Of a stretch of 64,000 bases of DNA, positions 11,346-22,028 are shown one piece after another; positions within the stretch are counted from its first letter, which is position 1, and each line of letters starts with the position of its first letter. Below the pieces are notes generated by a model. That model made no database searches, was not told the origin of the DNA, and worked only from the letters and a program-made list of their open reading frames with translations. The position numbers were made by a program, and so were the translations under genes. The stretch comes from Rhynchospora pubera (Eukaryota > Streptophyta > Magnoliopsida > Poales > Cyperaceae): positions 204,267,902-204,331,901 of the forward strand of contig CM051459.1 in assembly GCA_028095005.1 (NCBI GenBank), read 5' to 3'.

Positions 11346-11934
11346 GTGAAAGAAAATCCACCAGTAAAGGAAACCAAGAAAGCACAAATGGCAGAACAGT
11401 ACCAAGGAAGCAATAAGAATGCGATAGAACAAACCTTGAAATACACACCTGGAGCAGAATGCAGCAGAGACAGGGCAAAAGGACGCATAGACGAACACCA
11501 CCGAGAACCATTTTGTAACCAATAGCACCCGATTTGTTGGCCTACAAAAACCAGTTCAGGGGGAAGAAATCGAGGCAAACGAAAGCAAATATCTCCAATC
11601 GGACGACAGAGCGAAAAGGAATCGAACGGACAGGATGGAACAATCAGAGCGAATGGCCAAGATCAATTAACTGTGCACGAACAGTACTAAAAACAGTGAA
11701 TTAGTGGAACGGGAATTAATATATGTTTGAATTTGGATTTGGATTTTATAAAATTTATATGGAAATACATTGTTTGTTATGTTCTACACTTCTACGAGAT
11801 CAACGGTTTCAATTTAATATTTTTATTTTAAAAATTTTAATTATTGACGAAAAGTTAAATTATGACAATTGATGATATTTTAAAATTGTGACACCGAAAC
11901 TTTTCTCATATATGATTTGATATTTTTTTTGGAA
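11346..11934. other. No recognised gene
   Basis: Moderately GC-rich up to about 11700, then AT-rich. No domain-bearing frame found on either strand. Confidence 0.35.
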
Positions 11935-12860
11935 ATTAGTGGGGAGCGCCCACCACTCTTCTTTAAGAAGAGCATCCAGAAAGCAATTACTAAGAAATGA
12001 TTACAAATCAAAGAGTTCTCACAAAACAAGAGCAAAGAAGTTATTTTCAGAGTCCAAATAGCTACTACCCAGCAAGGTACCTACTTGTACCAATGAAGAC
12101 CCTTGTACTACAATCAAAACAGCTAAAACTAATGAGTCAACCATACCCACACAATTGCCAAGCCAATGCACGAAAACAGATAGGTCCCAATAGAAAAAGT
12201 GCGACAAATGAAGATACAGGAAGCAAAGCATGCTTTGTACAGCTATTGCTATCAAGCAACAGACAACACATTGTTCTCCAGATTGTTGCTCTGAGTGAAT
12301 GCAGAGGCCCATCTATCATTTGGGTGATCTTTTGACTCTTGCTCATCTCCACCTTGTGTCCTACTCCCAGCTGATGCAAATCCCCACAAATCATACTGTA
12401 AAGGCAGCACCTCCTCCAATGCTTCTAGCTCCACTTCATGCATCAGTTGCATCACCTGTTCTTTAACCTGGGGGGTCCACATACTTGACCAGTATGATAC
12501 AAGATATTTAACTTTAGCAATATAAGTATTCAATGTTGCATATGGAGACTCATTAAAACACACATCGTTTCTTAACAGCCAACAAGTCTATAAAACTACT
12601 GCACTACATAATCTGAAAGCATTTTGGTCTTGCTCAAGAATAAGATTTGCTAAAACCAGAAGATCCTCTAAAGAATTAGGGACCTCAGTAACATGAAATT
12701 TAATCAACAACCAATTCCACATCTGTTGAACATGTGCACAAGCGAAAAAAAGATGATCAATTTTCTCATCATTTGGACAATACACACAATTAATGGGTCC
12801 CTCCCAACCTGATCTCCTAAGTTTGGTTCTCGTAAGTAAAGTTTTCCTACAAAGAAGCTA
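11935..12860 (-). pseudogene. LINE 3' fragment (zf-RVT region)
   Basis: Minus-strand frames at 12588-12785 and 12252-12563 form the end of a non-LTR retrotransposon ORF2. The first has CPNDEKIDHLFFACAHVQQM, the Cys/His signature of the zinc-binding domain that follows plant LINE reverse transcriptase (zf-RVT), and upstream of it RRSGWEGPINC-like text. Frames are interrupted between the two pieces. On the minus strand the 3' end falls near 11935, where an A-rich run (the 'tttttttt' of the plus strand) could be the poly(A) tail. Reverse transcriptase and endonuclease are absent, so this is a 5'-truncated dead copy. Its 5' edge abuts the long-TIR element at 12904. Confidence 0.75.
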
Positions 12861-13574
12861 CAAGAAAATTTGATTTGATATGTACCGTATCACATAAACA
12901 TATGAGCGTTCCGGTGCCCCAAAATTCTCGCTGCCCCAAATACCACAGATCGTGAGTCGTTGGATCAAAACTTGATAAGCGGCCTGGATTAAACTCATTA
13001 AAAATTCTATCGCTTCGTAAAAAAAAAAAAGAAAGGCCAAGGAGAGCGAAAGAGAGAAACCAACCTCCATCGGTGTTCTCGCTTGCATCGCCGCCTCCTC
13101 CGCCGATAGCTCGATCTCTTCTCGACTCTCCCTCTCTGGCTCTCTCTCTCCTCTCGTCACTCTAGCTCTCTTCTCTTGTGATAGAAGCTTGTGCCCTTGC
13201 CTCCACTGTCGCTATCCAAAGAGAGCTCGAAACCCCAGGTCCTCCACCACCTCAATAATCGACCAATTGCTACTGAAATTTGCTTATAGTGGTTAGAGTC
13301 TCTCTTACGTATGCTGAGTAAATTTGATTGACATGTGTTGGTTAAACATTTTCTCTCGATTTGCCGATTTGCAAAACAACACCGAAACCCTTAAACTAAC
13401 ATCTCTTTTTAGTGCTTTATAGCTAGATTTGTTGAAGAATGGATTAAAGCAAGTGTGGCACTTAGTTTGGAGCTTCAAGAGATTGCTTTGGTCTAGTTAG
13501 ATTCAGTAGTCAAGGTTTATTTAATCTCTAAACTAATCTCAATCAATTTGCTGGTAAAATGCTCAGTTTTTCTG

Positions 13575-14290
13575 TCCAGCGTCATACAACGGTAGTTGTC
13601 GTTACACAACGCAGCGTTAATTCGCTCCTAAATTGCAAAATCTCTGACAAGGTTGGAACAGCGTTACACAACGCTCAGTAGCGTTGTGCAACGTTAGTTC
13701 ATTTGCTTTTAAACCTGTTAAATTCATTATTTCCCCTTGTCAGAACGTTGTGCAACGCTAAGTAACGTTACACAACATTTCCGCTCCTATGTTGTGTAAC
13801 GCTATTCAGCGTTGTACAACGTAGTCTGAAGCAGGCGACTCTGCATTGCTCAGACATCGATCTGCATCGATGCTGCATGCATGCTGCCTTGTTCCATGCA
13901 TCGTAGCGTTGTGTAACGCTCTAAACTTCGCTCAGACATCGCTCATTCGCTCTGGACGCGTAGTGCAACGCTGAATAGCGTTGTGCAACGGCGACGTTGT
14001 GTGACGCCAGTCAGCGTCGTATGACGTTCTGACAATATTGTTTGAGTTTGTCAGTTCTGCCTTGTTCCTTTTCTTGACTTCATTGTGCAACGCTACCAAG
14101 CGTTACACAACGCTCTGACAAGTTCAAACGGAACTGTCGAGCTTCTGCTTTGGACTTTTGCTGAAGCGTTGTGCAACGCTATACAGCGTTACACAACGCT
14201 CTGACAACTCACAACGTTATTGTCTGTGACCGTTTGATTTTTCAACGGCTATTTCGGCGTTGTACAACGGCATATAGCGTTGTATAACGG
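13575..14290 (+). repeat. Array of paired palindromes CGTTGTGCAACG / CGTTACACAACG
   Basis: About nine clusters in ~715 bp. Most are two ~14-16 bp near-palindromes (AGCGTTGTGCAACGCT or AGCGTTACACAACGCT) separated by 4-6 bases, as at 13661, 13745, 13792, 13965, 14084, 14165 and 14253. Spacing between clusters varies and the DNA between them is not repeated, so this is not a simple satellite. It lies in the U3 region upstream of the TATA box. Sirevirus LTRs are known to carry palindromic motif arrays; the motif core here is specific to this element. Confidence 0.85.
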
Positions 14291-14330
14291 TAGAGTCTGT
14301 TTTGACTGGTTTTTGGAGCTGTTGGCGCCC

Positions 14331-14345
14331 TCTATATATATGGGG
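14331..14345 (+). promoter_or_regulatory. TATA box of the Sirevirus-like LTR
   Basis: TCTATATATATGGGG stands about 45 bp after the last palindrome of the array and is the best TATA match in the LTR. Confidence 0.65.
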
Positions 14346-14907
14346 CCTCTTGGAACTGTTTAGACACTTTTGAAACCTTTGAAACTCCTCCCTTTTGAGC
14401 TCCAACCAGTTAGACATTACTCTCTCTTGTGTTTGAGCATTATTTTAGCAAAATCATTGAGATTAGAGTGTGCAAAACCAATCCACTAGTGTTAATTGCT
14501 AGATTTGTTGAGTGATTTGGTTAGAGCCTCAATCCTTTGAGTGTTTGAGCTTGTTTAATTGAGTTAGGCCAATCCACCTTGAGAGTGATTGTAACAAGGT
14601 GATTTGGTTCGAATTTGTAGTCCCGTTCGTGTGGAATTGAACGGAGCGCGCCCATTTCGAGGTTGCGGAACTCCCGGAGACATACGACTAAGGCTAGCAC
14701 TTCCTAGCGGGTCGGAACTCCGTAATATATCGCGTGTCACTTCTTCTCTTCTCTCTTTACCTTTCTTGAATTGTGAATTGCTTGTGCTTTGATTGTTTTT
14801 GTTAGAACAAGTTTGAATTGAACCAAATATTGACCATACCGGTTTAGAACTTTGTTTTTGTGCCTATTCACACCCCTCTAGGCCTTTAAATTAGGGACAA
14901 CAACATG

Positions 14908-17150
14908 GATTATAAACAGGGTGGGTTTTAATTGAATTTGCTACTGAAATCTCTTGTCTCACATCTGGATAAATTTTCAAAATTAAGTTTGGGATCAATG
15001 TGACTGATTCTACAATTTTAAGATTTGTTTTATTTTGAAGATTTGTGTAGGTTGTGTTTCTTTTTTGACATATTCTGTACACATGTTAAACATGTTAAAG
15101 AGAAGGTCATAGAGATCAAGTAGCCTGAGAGCATGTGTATACTCAGATTGTATTAATCTGGTAAATACAATCATGGAGACATGGAACGATTACCATCATG
15201 GAGGGCAAGACAGGTGGTCTATCGAGCAAGTCAACTACTCAAGGAAGGGAGAAATCAAATTTTGCTCACTCATAACCATAATTATGCAATTGTACCAGTA
15301 CACAACCTCTAACCATGCAAGAGGAACTGGACCAACTGGTACATCATGGCAATAGGATAGCTGCATCCCCTAGTGCATAAGAGTCCTTGAAATTCAATTA
15401 TTTTTGGATAGAAATTTCTTCACCTTTATTTAGACTGCTTTATGTGTTTTATTTTTCAGCTTTTCTTAGGTTTGTTGGTAGGATTTACTAGTTTTTTTCT
15501 CTATTCTGATTTCTATTTTCTTATATGTTAGGATATCATAAGGTAATTCGGTAACTTTTCTAGATGTAGTCATGGATTTAGAGAGGTGGGTACCCATTGA
15601 TTTTGGGTTGTAATATCAGCACATTGTATCACAATCTTCTTTTATTTATTTATTTATTTATTTTTTAACGAATCTGTCTAGCGGCCTTTTTCACAAATAA
15701 AAAAAAGAAATTTTCAATTGATGACTCCTTGTAGTAAGCACTATATAGGAAAGCAGGACATTATAACTTATGTCGAAACTTATAACATATTTACATCGAG
15801 TCAGATTACATCAAGCGTACAACAAGTTCATTTATAATTGGTTCAAGCTTGTATTCAACTCACATTCAAGCTGAACAAAAAACAAAAATGTAAATTCAGC
15901 ATTAACAAATTTAACAACCAAAATACTTTTAATGTCTTGACAATTCACAGCCTAACTAAAACAGCCAGCAACTAATTAATTCTCTAGCATTCAGTACAGC
16001 AACTCTTGTATGTTTAGCCAATCTACAAAAAATGAGAGATATTATAAATCTTTTTGCACATAGAAAGGAATGCATAGATAAATAAAGCTGATAGCATCAA
16101 ACATAATGGTTTATTTCCTCACTCTAACCTTAGTCTTTATAATCTAAGTTAGGCTTAATTGCAACCTTAGCTGATAGCACTAGTAATTTTATCACACCTA
16201 GTACCAAATACCTGATCAGACACCATATCTTGCGGCTAGTTTAAAATGTGCATGTCCCTTGTAACAACTTGATATCGTCACCCAACTAAAATTAACTAAC
16301 TGCATGTAATTTCAACTGTTATAAAGAATTATTTAGATCCATATTTCAGGTATACACAACAATAAACCTATGATTTCTAGTTGTGATTTTCTAATTCAAG
16401 ATAGCGTTACAATGCAAAACAAGTCCAAACAAAAGATATCCATAGCTAGGTATGGTTTTTTAATTTGTATTTGCTCACATGAATTTATACTACTGATAAG
16501 CTTCGTCAGCCCTCAATTGTGCAATCAAAACCACAATTTAGCTTTCTTAAGCAATATTTCCTAGCCAAATACTCAACTAAAAGTAAAAATTTAATATTGC
16601 ATAGCCACAATTTAGCTTTCCTAATGCAATATTGTTTTCAGATTCCACTCAATAGCAATATCTTTATTTCATCTTCTGGTATTCGAAAACTCTTCAATAT
16701 CAATGCACAAAAATGGACCATGAGTCCATGACATACAAAAACAAAAACCAGGTTGTTTAAAATTTAACGCATCACACTAATTCAAAACTGAACATCATCA
16801 ATTGATTAAATAATGAGCAGCACCACTTTGATTAAACATTGAAGAGCATCAGATTGATTAACAAAAACTGACCAAACCATTTTAATTAAGATGTGTTAGT
16901 GAGAAAGAGTCAGAGTAGCATTACAAGAGGTGACCCAATAAAAACAACAAGTACCTTCAACCTCCCAACTCGGTTCTTTTTCGTGAATAAAATTCAGCCA
17001 GATTATAACCCCTGTCAAGCAAATTCAAATAATAAATATAAAATATCACAATGAAGGTTAGCAAAAGGTAAAAATAAGAAAAACGAGATACTCTAACCTC
17101 TGAAAGCAAATTTAGTAGTAATTCGTCGACTATCGAGATGGTAGAACCTA
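14908..17150. other. Interior of the MULE-like element, no gene recognised
   Basis: AT-rich. Contains a TTTA microsatellite near 15645-15665. Short frames at 15173, 16370 and 16519 have no family resemblance. Confidence 0.4.
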
Positions 17151-17483
17151 GGGTTTCGAGTTCCCTTGGGACTGTGACAGTAGAGACAAGAACACAAGAA
17201 CGCGAGAGAAGAGAGCTAGAGTGATGAGGAGAGAGAGAGCCAGAGAAGGAGAGTCGAGAAGCGATCGAGCTGTTGGCGGAGGAAGAGGCGATGCGAGCGG
17301 GGACACCGTTAGTAGAGATTTCTCTCTTGCGCTCTTGGCTTCTCTTTTTAGATTTTACGGTCCCCTTTTTACAAAGTGATAAAATTTTTTAATGAGTTTA
17401 ATCCAGACCACTTATCAAGTTTTGATCCAACGACTCACGATCTGTGGCATTTGGGGCAGCGAAAATTTTGGGGCACCGGAACG

Positions 17484-20437
17484 CAACCCGCATCCTCGAC
17501 AGCCGAATAAAAGGACTGCTCGGAGCAGTCCTTTTAAGTGGACCGTCCGATGGAGATCCAACAACGCGGAAAGGAAAAAAACTAAAATTTGCGAAATCGA
17601 CCCCTGCCCGGTGCCCGTATCGCTCGAAGGAACATTAAAAAAATTATTATTTTATGACTATTCGTTTCTTTCATCTCCTCCGCCTGATGAGAAGCGAAAA
17701 CCTAGATTGATCGAGCGACAATTGAGAAGCGAGGTAATGGAATCGTGGAACGAGAATTAAGTGAGGCAAGACAGTAGATCAAGCGACACACTAGATTTCG
17801 CAAATTTTGAACGATCGCTCCTCTCCAAACCAAACCCTAGACAGACGAGTATCGCCTCCTCTCCAAATCCTACTGACAAATGAGCTCTTTCTTGTTTCCT
17901 TAATAATTTGCGAAGGCAAAAATGAGCTCTTTCTTGTTACCAAGTATTGACAGCATTCATATGTGAAGTTTTTGGTAAGCCCAAAATCATACAAAAAGAG
18001 GCTTTGTATGTTGTGTTTTTACCAAGTATTGTCTACAAATCAACTCAGTCCTACATGATTAAAAGCCATGGCCAATTTATAATTTCTTTAGCCTAATTCT
18101 TCTTTTTATATGGCAGCTATTTTTGCGTATAAACTCAAAAATGTTTTCAGTCCACGTGGGACATCAATTTCAGTCCAAATGGTAATATTAGTAATTAGTG
18201 TTCTCAATTTGTACCAGTTAGGTCACAATGGCTCTGGAACTAGCTAAACCATTCTCATTATATATTTTATAGTAATTTTTAATTGATGTATCACAGGTAT
18301 GTGTACATGTGACCAGCCTGTGCCTTTCATGCAACCGTGAAATTTCAGAAGGCCGGTTCTACCCCACCTTGAAAACCCTAGAGTTGATTGAGAAAGACTT
18401 CCTCCACTCTATACCTGTTAAAACACTCCGACGTATCATCTCAAAGCAATTACCAGCTATAAAGCTTCACATTGAGAAGAGAGTATGCGAGGAGTTCAAT
18501 GACCGGCTAGTCCATATCAGAAGCACTGCCAGGGAGATTGGGCAGCTGTCAATCCGCTAGACTGCCACATCATGGCAGCGGGATGAGGAGATGCGGGCCC
18601 TCCAGAAAGAGGCTGAGGAGCAGTCTCGCACTGAGTCCACTGCATTTGATGTTAATTTGATTGTAATTGTATGCTAGGGCAGTGTGAAATACTATGAGCT
18701 TATTTGATGTTAATTTGAGTTACAGTGTGAAATATGACTCCAAGTTTAAGAAATCACATTCTTTATTTCTCCAAACATGCAATTGAACCATGACTGCATT
18801 TCCAAGTTTAAGAAAATCGCATTCTTATGCAAGGATTCTGGTACAAAATCATAGTGGTTTGGGTAGGGCACTGGGAGTGGTGGTACATCAAGTCTCAAAT
18901 CACTTCTTGGAGGTATTGTGCAGATATCTAAGTTCTGGTATATACAAAGAGCCTGGAATGACTTGAGAACAAACTAGGTATTATTGAGCAAATTGATTGA
19001 AATGGCAAACAAAGAATGAATGATCTACAATTAAATTGAACAATGCCCATAAACAGTAAAAGCTGATGCTCAGCTATAGTGGTTCCCAGAATGAATGATC
19101 TGGTATTCATATTGGTAGTCTTGACTATTTTAGTCAGTTTTTGTAAAAAGAATGTGATCTGAGAGAAGAGAATTATCAAGAATAAAGTGCATTTCTTCCA
19201 GTGAGCACAAAAGATCAACATAACTATTTTAGTCAATTTTTGTAAAAAGAATGTGATGTATCCTTTTTGTAATCCATACATTTCTAATCCACACAAACCA
19301 GTACATCAGAAAGTTGCTAAAATTTTGCACATAAATGAGTACAGTACAGTACATAAACCAGCAAGTTGCTAAAATTTTGCACATAAAACCAGTATAGTAC
19401 AATACCCACTAGTATAAATTTTGCACATAAACCCATTGAAGTTGCTAAAATTCATAAGCACATAATCTCAGCTCGGGGGTTCTTTGTGAGATGATCTCGC
19501 TTGCTCTTTTTTCTTTCCTCTTCACAAGCACACACAAAAGTGTCATACCAACATGAGGCATGCTGTTTGAATTCTCCATAACATTCATAAAGAACAAGGA
19601 AAAAAAAGTAATGAGCATTTAGAGCGTATGAGTTAATAGGTGGATACAAAGATTGTAGTTTCCAGTATAGATACCAGGTACAAATAACCTAGGAACACTG
19701 TTTTCATTAATGTATAGATACCAGCTCCAGCTTATTAGTTCACTTGAATTTTGTGCATTTAATGTCACCTTTTTGCAATTAGAACTTAATAGATTCCCAA
19801 TGAAATTTTAATTTTACGAGAATTCATTTTACCCTTAGTTGTGAAGTAAAACATAGCAAGGCAGTGAGGAACAAAAGAGAGAAAATAAAGGGACCAAATG
19901 CATATCTGTAATACTGCTTGTTTCATATTCAGGTTTCAATCATTGACGCCTTACCAGTGTTTCATGGCTCGACCTCAAATCGTGAAAAATGCTAAAAAAA
20001 AAGAATAATTTGCTGAACAATAATGTGTTGAACAATATCAGGCCATATCTACTGTTATTTCCTCTAACTGAACAATAATTCGAGGTCAATTTCCTCACTG
20101 CATCAGACCTCAGTGCATCAGTAAAAAAAAAACGCGGTTGGAAAAAAGAAGTTCAGGATTTACCTTACGTTCAAGAGAGATCGAGAGAGAAGAAAGATTG
20201 AGAGAGAAGCGGACTTGATGAGACAGACGAGATCAATGTTTTTGGCGGAAATTCGATTCTTTTTAGCAGGCAAAATCGCTAGTTTTTCAACAAAAGAAGG
20301 GACGGGCAGGAGGGGGCACGGGAGAGAGACGAAATCGCTGCATTTTTCTTTCCGCGCTGTTGGATCTCCATCGGACGGTCCACTTAAAAGGACTGCTCGG
20401 AGCGGTCCTTTTATTAGGCTGTCGAGGATGCGGGTTG
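17484..20437 (+). mobile_element. Pack-MULE carrying a SEC15 fragment
   Basis: 2954 bp flanked by a perfect 10 bp duplication CACCGGAACG (17474-17483 and 20438-20447). Terminal inverted repeats of about 95 bp begin CAACCCGCATCCTCGACAGCC on both sides and differ at only a few positions (e.g. GGACTGCTCGGAGC versus GGACCGCTCCGAGC). Long TIRs and a 9-10 bp target site are the mark of MULEs. No transposase is present. Instead the interior holds an exon of the exocyst gene SEC15 (18309-18650), plus 5' sequence (17640-17900) with gene-like GC content. It is nested exactly in the right terminal repeat of the older MULE 12904-20450. Confidence 0.85.
18309..18650 (+). pseudogene. Captured exon fragment of exocyst subunit SEC15 (SEC15B-like)
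   Basis: SEC15 is the exocyst subunit that links secretory vesicles (through Rab GTPases) to the tethering complex at the plasma membrane. The fragment keeps about 110 codons from the middle of the protein. Conserved blocks seen are REISEGRFYPTLKTLELIEK, VKTLRRIISKQLPAIKLHIE and KRVCEEFNDRLVHIRSTARE, followed by QRDEEMRALQKEAEEQSR, all in the order known for plant SEC15. A TAG at 18558-18560 interrupts the frame between SIR and TATSW, where functional proteins continue. An intron-like 'tatcacag' acceptor precedes it at about 18297, so genomic (not spliced) DNA was captured. Full SEC15 is about 800 residues; nothing of the rest is here. It lies inside the Pack-MULE TIRs and is almost certainly not functional. 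Confidence 0.88.
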
Positions 20438-20450
20438 CACCGGAACGCTC

Positions 20451-21022
20451 CTCATTAATCTATACAGTGCCTGTATGTAAAGTGACGTCTCGTATCTTGC
20501 AGAGAAGTAAATTGCATTTATGTAAACAGTAAACTATATGGTGCCTTCAGATTACATGAGACGAGGCGCAAATTATATTTATTATTTAATATATATAATG
20601 TCTTGGGAATTGGAATTAGACCTAAGCTGCCAACATAAATGCGCGAATTTCCATATGCAGTGTGACTACAATCCGGATTCGTTGTTACGCTACACATCAT
20701 GTAGCGCACGTACGAGACGTCTGATTTTAATCGGATGGTTCATTTTCTACGGACCTATCAATCTAAGTTACATACACGAAACCCTTTTGTCCATTAGATC
20801 TTGATCAGACGGTCAGGGTGACGCGCTACACCATATGTCGCGCGCCACAGGATTTCATTTCGTATGACTATTGTAAGACTCGATACAGATTTTAATTTCA
20901 TATATTTGTCTACCGGCTTGATCCTAAAAAACAAATACAGAAATGCACCTATAAAATCATGTAATTTGCACAATACATTTAATGAAGTTTTTTAATCCCG
21001 ATTTAAATATACTCAATACATT
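20451..21022. other. No gene; short palindromes at 20687-20710 and 20820-20846
   Basis: Contains CGCTACACATCATGTAGCG (a near-perfect palindrome) and, 130 bp on, 'gcgctacaccatatgtcgcg'. 'tttaatcggatggttcatt' and 'gatcagacggtcag' between them resemble terminal regions of TIR elements, but ends could not be fixed. Confidence 0.4.
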
Positions 21023-21217
21023 GGGTATGTTTGGAAGTAGTGTGGAACAAGAACAAAAATAAGAACAAGCTTGTTTTTATTTTTATTTTAGTTTCATGTT
21101 TTTATTGGAACAAGAACAAGGTTCATTTTGTTCTTATTCTCCTTGTTATAAAGGGTGCCAAACAAGAAATAACTTGTTCTTATTCTCTTGTTCTTATTCC
21201 ATAGACTTCCAAATAGC
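21023..21217. mobile_element. Possible MITE (GGGTATGTTTGGAAGT ends)
   Basis: Left 'gggtatgtttggaag' plus 'tggaacaagaacaa'; right 'cttgttcttattccatagac' plus 'ttccaaatag', approximately complementary. No clear target duplication. Confidence 0.45.
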
Positions 21218-21509
21218 TTTTATGTACAATACAAAATCATAAGACAAATAGTTTTTAATTTTCAATTGTTTGTGTGATATAAATTAAAATTTATTCATTT
21301 ATAAAATCATAACCCGTTTAATCTATAGATAAAAATTTATATGGGTTAGATTAGATTACGGGTGGATCAACTAAATAATTTTTTTTAACCCGATATAATT
21401 AGATTAGATTAACATATTGATAAAAAAATACGAACCCGTCCATTGTATAGCCTTACATATTACATAATGTATATTTCAAACGAAGCTCTAGATTTTGTTG
21501 TAGCAAGGT

Positions 21510-21827
21510 TAGACCTGTCAGTATTAACGTTTCACAACGTTGTTCCGTTTCGTTCCGTCCAAACGGAACGAAAACGAAAGAGAAAATGGATTCCGTTTAC
21601 AGAAATGGAATGGAAACGAAACTGAAATTTATGAACTTAAGTGAAAGGGAACATGGAAATGGGCTGAAATTAAAGGAAAATGAAGGACGAAATGTTAAAT
21701 GGAACAAAAATCTATTTCGTTTGACGAAACAGAACAAAAACAAAATAACAATTTCGTTTCATTATCGAAACGAAACAAAAATAGAAATACCTATTTTCGC
21801 TTTCGTATTCCATGTTCGACAGGCCTA
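21510..21827. mobile_element. Non-autonomous hAT element, same family as 11060-11337
   Basis: 318 bp, ends TAGACCTGTC and GACAGGCCTA, flanked by AGCAAGGT (21502-21509) and AGCAAGAT (21828-21835), seven of eight matching. Interior rich in 'cgttccgtttcg' and 'aaacgaaac' words in both orientations, as in the copy at 11060. Confidence 0.8.
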
Positions 21828-22028
21828 AGCAAGATAATTGGCTCTTTTCTTGGCGATTACATTATATTTTACGGATAGGCATAATTAGGACCAAATGTAA
21901 TTTTAGATATAACGGAGGCCTCTATGAAAACTTGAAAAATAGACAGAGGACTAAACTTTCTAATATATCGTGTGACGACTGACGAGTGTTATTCATTTTA
22001 AAATTGGACCCAATTTGGCCCGCTATGT

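Larger units (their letters stand above)
13336..14902 (+). mobile_element. Sirevirus-like (copia) solo LTR, 1567 bp
   Basis: Starts TGTTGGTTAAAC, ends GGGACAACA, and has a perfect 5 bp duplication ACATG at 13331-13335 and 14903-14907. Internal sequence and the second LTR are absent, so it is a solo LTR. The 3' part has the phrase 'gtgcctattcacacccctct', typical of Sirevirus (SIRE/Maximus) LTR ends as I know them. The first half carries a palindrome array followed by a TATA box. Orientation is taken from the TATA box and the Sirevirus-like 3' end. Confidence 0.85.
12904..20450. mobile_element. MULE-like element with ~330 bp TIRs, invaded twice
   Basis: Left arm 12904 to ~13235 begins GAGCGTTCCGGTGCCCC and is closely matched by the complement of ~17150-17483 plus 20448-20450. 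The two arms agree in order over roughly 330 bp, for example CACAGATCGTGAGTCGTTGG on the left and its complement near 17430. The right end is broken by the Pack-MULE at 17484-20437, whose target duplication CACCGGAACG is this element's own terminal sequence. A Sirevirus-like solo LTR (13336-14902) sits inside the left half. Removing both leaves about 3.0 kb without transposase, i.e. a non-autonomous MULE. I found no clear target duplication at 12904/20450, so the outer boundary could extend a few tens of bases. Confidence 0.75.

Noticed and set aside
11183..11578. Minus-strand 131-codon frame
   Set aside because: Runs from the hAT element interior into flanking DNA; no domain.
13575..14290. 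CRISPR-like or satellite array
   Set aside because: Spacers and periods are irregular, the genome is a plant, and the array lies in the U3 of an LTR with exact TSDs.
17392..17760. 122-codon plus-strand frame
   Set aside because: Crosses the junction of two MULE TIRs; no protein family.
12904..20450. Target duplication for the outer long-TIR element
   Set aside because: Flanks ATAAACATAT and CTCATTAATC do not match; a longer, more decayed TIR end is possible but could not be fixed.
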